The translations under genes were made by a program, and so were the position numbers. The notes under the pieces were generated by a model, which was given only the letters and a program-made list of their open reading frames with translations, was not told the DNA's origin and made no database searches. This document shows, piece after piece, positions 6,027 through 7,130 of a stretch of 7,130 bases of DNA. Origin of the DNA: an uncultured Muribaculaceae bacterium (GTDB lineage Bacteria > Bacteroidota > Bacteroidia > Bacteroidales > Muribaculaceae); the NCBI GenBank assembly GCA_910578305.1, contig CAJTQH010000085.1:1-7130 (forward strand). Reading direction: 5' to 3'. The stretch's first letter is position 1. Every line of letters begins with the position of its first letter.

Positions 6027-6578
6027 TCAACCGAGGCTTTTCTCTACGGCCTCTTCGGGAGTTGATGCCAGATGCCAGAGATTATGGCTTCCCTGACGCA
6101 TGAAGTGTTGATCTATCGTGCGCTCAAGCATCGCTATAAGCGGGTCATAGTAGCCGGCGGTATTGAGAATTGTTATGTTGCCGTTGTAGAGTCCGAGCTG
6201 ACGCCAGGTGATTATCTCAAGGAGTTCCTCAAGAGTGCCAATTCCTCCGGGTAGGGCTATGACGGCGCGGCTCATCGAGGCCATGGTCTGTTTGCGGCGG
6301 TGCATGTCGGGTGTGGCTATCATACGTCCCAGGTCGGGATGTTGCCATTGACGGTCGATCATGAACTGTGGCAGCACTCCTATCGTAAGTCCGCCTTTTG
6401 AGTTGGCGCCTTCTATGGCCTGCGCCATCAGGCCTCCACGGCCGCCGCCACACACGAGCGGACATCCGGACATGGCGATGAGTTGTCCTGTCTGGCGGGC
6501 TGCATCCTTATATATGGGGTCGATACGGCTGCTTGATGCTCCGTAGACGCAGATGGCGTCGGTAATGCTTTGTTCCAT
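6027..6578 (-). CDS. LOG-family protein (TIGR00730 type), nucleotide 5'-monophosphate phosphoribohydrolase
   Basis: LOG-family enzymes cleave the N-glycosidic bond of (cytokinin) riboside 5'-monophosphates, releasing the base; in many bacteria the true substrate is an ordinary nucleotide such as AMP and the role is unsettled. The 183-residue product has the Rossmann-like start ICVYGASS, the GGGRGGLM motif (44-51), MHRRKQTM (92-99) and the defining PGGIGTLEELLE (110-121), whose Gly-rich loop and Glu form the phosphoribosyl site. I chose the ATG at 6578 (MEQSITDA). The frame extends to a TTG at 6599, but that codon lies inside the promoter -7 box. It is the first gene of the probable LOG-DUF4271-hemD-rnpA-yidD-tatD operon, with 51 nt to DUF4271. 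Confidence 0.93.
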   Translation of the reverse strand: MEQSITDAICVYGASSSRIDPIYKDAARQTGQLIAMSGCPLVCGGGRGGLMAQAIEGANSKGGLTIGVLPQFMIDRQWQHPDLGRMIATPDMHRRKQTMASMSRAVIALPGGIGTLEELLEIITWRQLGLYNGNITILNTAGYYDPLIAMLERTIDQHFMRQGSHNLWHLASTPEEAVEKSLG

Positions 6579-6596
6579 TATAATAATATATGGTTG

Positions 6597-6628
6597 CAAA
6601 GTTACAAAACCTGCGCCTTATGATCAAA
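6597..6628 (-). promoter_or_regulatory. Consensus promoter of the LOG-to-tatD operon
   Basis: On the minus strand, TTTG (6625-6628) is followed after exactly 20 nt by TAACTTTG (6597-6604), a full match to the Bacteroidota housekeeping promoter. Transcription would start near 6590, giving a leader of about 12 nt before the ATG at 6578. It is the only two-box match upstream of the six-gene run. Confidence 0.8.
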
Positions 6629-6655
6629 TTCTTACCTGCCTGCGATGAGCGTGTG

Positions 6656-6717
6656 ACGAGGTGTTCCGACATAGTTTAAATCCCCTCGTGTTTGCCTGTT
6701 TTTAGGCTAAGAACACC
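6656..6717. repeat. Overlapping inverted repeats in the divergent promoter region
   Basis: Two inverted repeats share a left arm region: ACGAGG (6656-6661) with CCTCGT (6684-6689), and GGTGTTC (6660-6666) with GAACACC (6711-6717). They cannot form together. A third small hairpin, GCCT (6694-6697) / AGGC (6704-6707), sits inside the larger one. The block lies between the two divergent promoters and outside either predicted transcript, so it may be a protein-binding site or a relic of a terminator. Confidence 0.4.
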
Positions 6718-6775
6718 CCGAAAAAGTCAGAAAATCGAAAAAAAACGCGAAAAAGTGATTTTTTTTGACGAAATA

Positions 6776-6807
6776 TTTGGAGGAATCAAAAACTCGTATT
6801 AACTTTG
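6776..6807 (+). promoter_or_regulatory. Consensus promoter of tRNA-Asp
   Basis: TTTG (6776-6779), a 20-nt spacer and TAACTTTG (6800-6807) match the Bacteroidota consensus fully. The start would be near 6813, about 50 nt before the mature tRNA. Upstream, five A or T tracts centred near 6723, 6732, 6741, 6752 and 6762 are phased at about 10 bp and could bend the DNA or act like an UP element. Confidence 0.8.
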
Positions 6808-6862
6808 CACTCGCAAAACAGCGGTAACGCGCTGTGAAGCTCTCACCCAGAACCGGGTTTCT

Positions 6863-6936
6863 GGTGCGGTAGTTCAGTTGGTTAGAATACTAGCCTGTCA
6901 CGCTAGGGGTCGCGGGTTCGAGTCCCGTCCGCACCG
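6863..6936 (+). tRNA. tRNA-Asp (anticodon GUC)
   Basis: The 74-nt sequence folds into a full cloverleaf. The acceptor GGTGCGG pairs with CCGCACC. The D stem is GTTC/GAAT, the anticodon stem CTAGC/GCTAG surrounds loop CTGTCAC with anticodon GTC, the variable loop is 5 nt, and the T arm is GCGGG-TTCGAGT-CCCGT. The discriminator base is G73, as expected for Asp. The 3' CCA is not encoded (the DNA continues CAG) and must be added by the CCA enzyme. The gene is transcribed alone, with its own promoter and terminator. Confidence 0.97.
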
Positions 6937-6950
6937 CAGAGGAGAGAGGA

Positions 6951-6997
6951 GAATGAGTAATTGTTGAGCTTAGGCCCACGTTACTCATTCTTTTTTT
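6951..6997 (+). terminator. Intrinsic terminator after tRNA-Asp
   Basis: A perfect 10-bp stem, GAATGAGTAA (6951-6960) with TTACTCATTC (6981-6990), is followed directly by seven T residues (6991-6997). The 20-nt loop can form a second small stem (TGAGC with GCCCA, one mismatch). It begins 15 nt past the tRNA 3' end and ends the single-tRNA transcript. Confidence 0.9.
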
Positions 6998-7082
6998 ATG
7001 CCTTTTTGAAATGAAGCCTGCGTGCGTGTAGGGGGTCAGCGGATTTTTCCGGTGGGCGGAAGGGGATGTCGGAGCATAGTGT

Positions 7083-7090
7083 TATCTTTG
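7083..7090 (+). promoter_or_regulatory. -7-like box directly before the right-edge gene
   Basis: TATCTTTG matches TAnnTTTG and ends only 4 nt before the ATG at 7095. Transcription from it would begin at or next to the start codon, so the mRNA would be leaderless or nearly so. No TTTG -33 box lies 19-21 nt upstream. Confidence 0.5.
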
Positions 7091-7094
7091 CAAA

Positions 7095-7130
7095 ATGAAA
7101 CCAGACCAACTGCTAAGAGCCATATTGCCC
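7095..7130 (+). CDS. Start of a gene cut by the window edge, possibly an ISAon1-type transposase N-region
   Basis: Only twelve codons are visible: MKPDQLLRAILP. A short Leu-rich start ending in ILP resembles the beginning of ISAon1-family transposase N-region proteins as I remember them, but twelve residues are too few for a firm call. Context supports a mobile element weakly: the segment 7020-7060 directly after the tRNA terminator is G-rich with a small palindrome (CGGA-TTTT-TCCG, 7040-7051), as an element end might be. It could equally be an ordinary gene. The ATG is placed by the adjacent TATCTTTG box and the frame open to the window end. Confidence 0.4.
   Translation, partial: MKPDQLLRAILP

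Noticed and set aside
6579..6599. Longer LOG-gene start at a TTG codon (6599)
   Set aside because: The TTG is inside the -7 box of a full two-box promoter; the ATG at 6578 gives the expected N-terminus.

Overview
The window looks like chromosomal DNA of a Bacteroidota member, most likely order Bacteroidales. Four things point there. Promoters follow the Bacteroidota pattern TTTG - about 20 nt - TAnnTTTG. Shine-Dalgarno sequences are absent before most genes. The gene run DUF4271-hemD-rnpA-yidD-tatD is typical of this phylum (from memory). Intergenic DNA is AT-rich while the genes have mixed GC content. I cannot name the genus.

Left end (1-948): the C-terminal part of an IS4-superfamily transposase runs in from outside the window, followed by about 600 nt of AT-rich DNA with no convincing gene. 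One 47-codon reading frame on the minus strand may be a gene remnant. Next comes nadA (minus strand, quinolinate synthase, NAD synthesis), preceded by a 400-nt gap that holds a likely distant nadA promoter, a strong hairpin and a possible plus-strand small RNA. Then comes upp (minus strand, uracil salvage) with its own promoter.

Centre (3052-6578): six minus-strand genes lie close together and probably form one operon read from high to low coordinates: a LOG-family nucleotide phosphoribohydrolase, a DUF4271 membrane protein, hemD, rnpA, yidD and a TatD-family hydrolase. Spacing tightens along the run, from 51 nt to 30 nt to 20 nt, then a 26-nt overlap and finally a 4-nt ATGA overlap. A near-perfect promoter sits directly before the LOG gene. 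The operon joins tetrapyrrole synthesis, RNase P, membrane-protein insertion and a metal-dependent hydrolase. hemD and DUF4271 both appear to start with GTG.

Right end (6579-7130): a divergent region carries the LOG promoter on one strand and a consensus promoter for tRNA-Asp(GUC) on the other, with five A/T tracts phased at about 10 bp just upstream of the tRNA promoter. The tRNA is followed by a strong intrinsic terminator. The last 36 nt open a new plus-strand gene whose first residues resemble the N-terminal protein of ISAon1-type transposons, so mobile DNA may border the window on both sides. Most of the content is ordinary housekeeping. The less explained parts are the nadA-upp gap, the structured region before the tRNA and the leaderless-looking start at the right edge. 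I found no CRISPR array and no clearly new multi-gene system.
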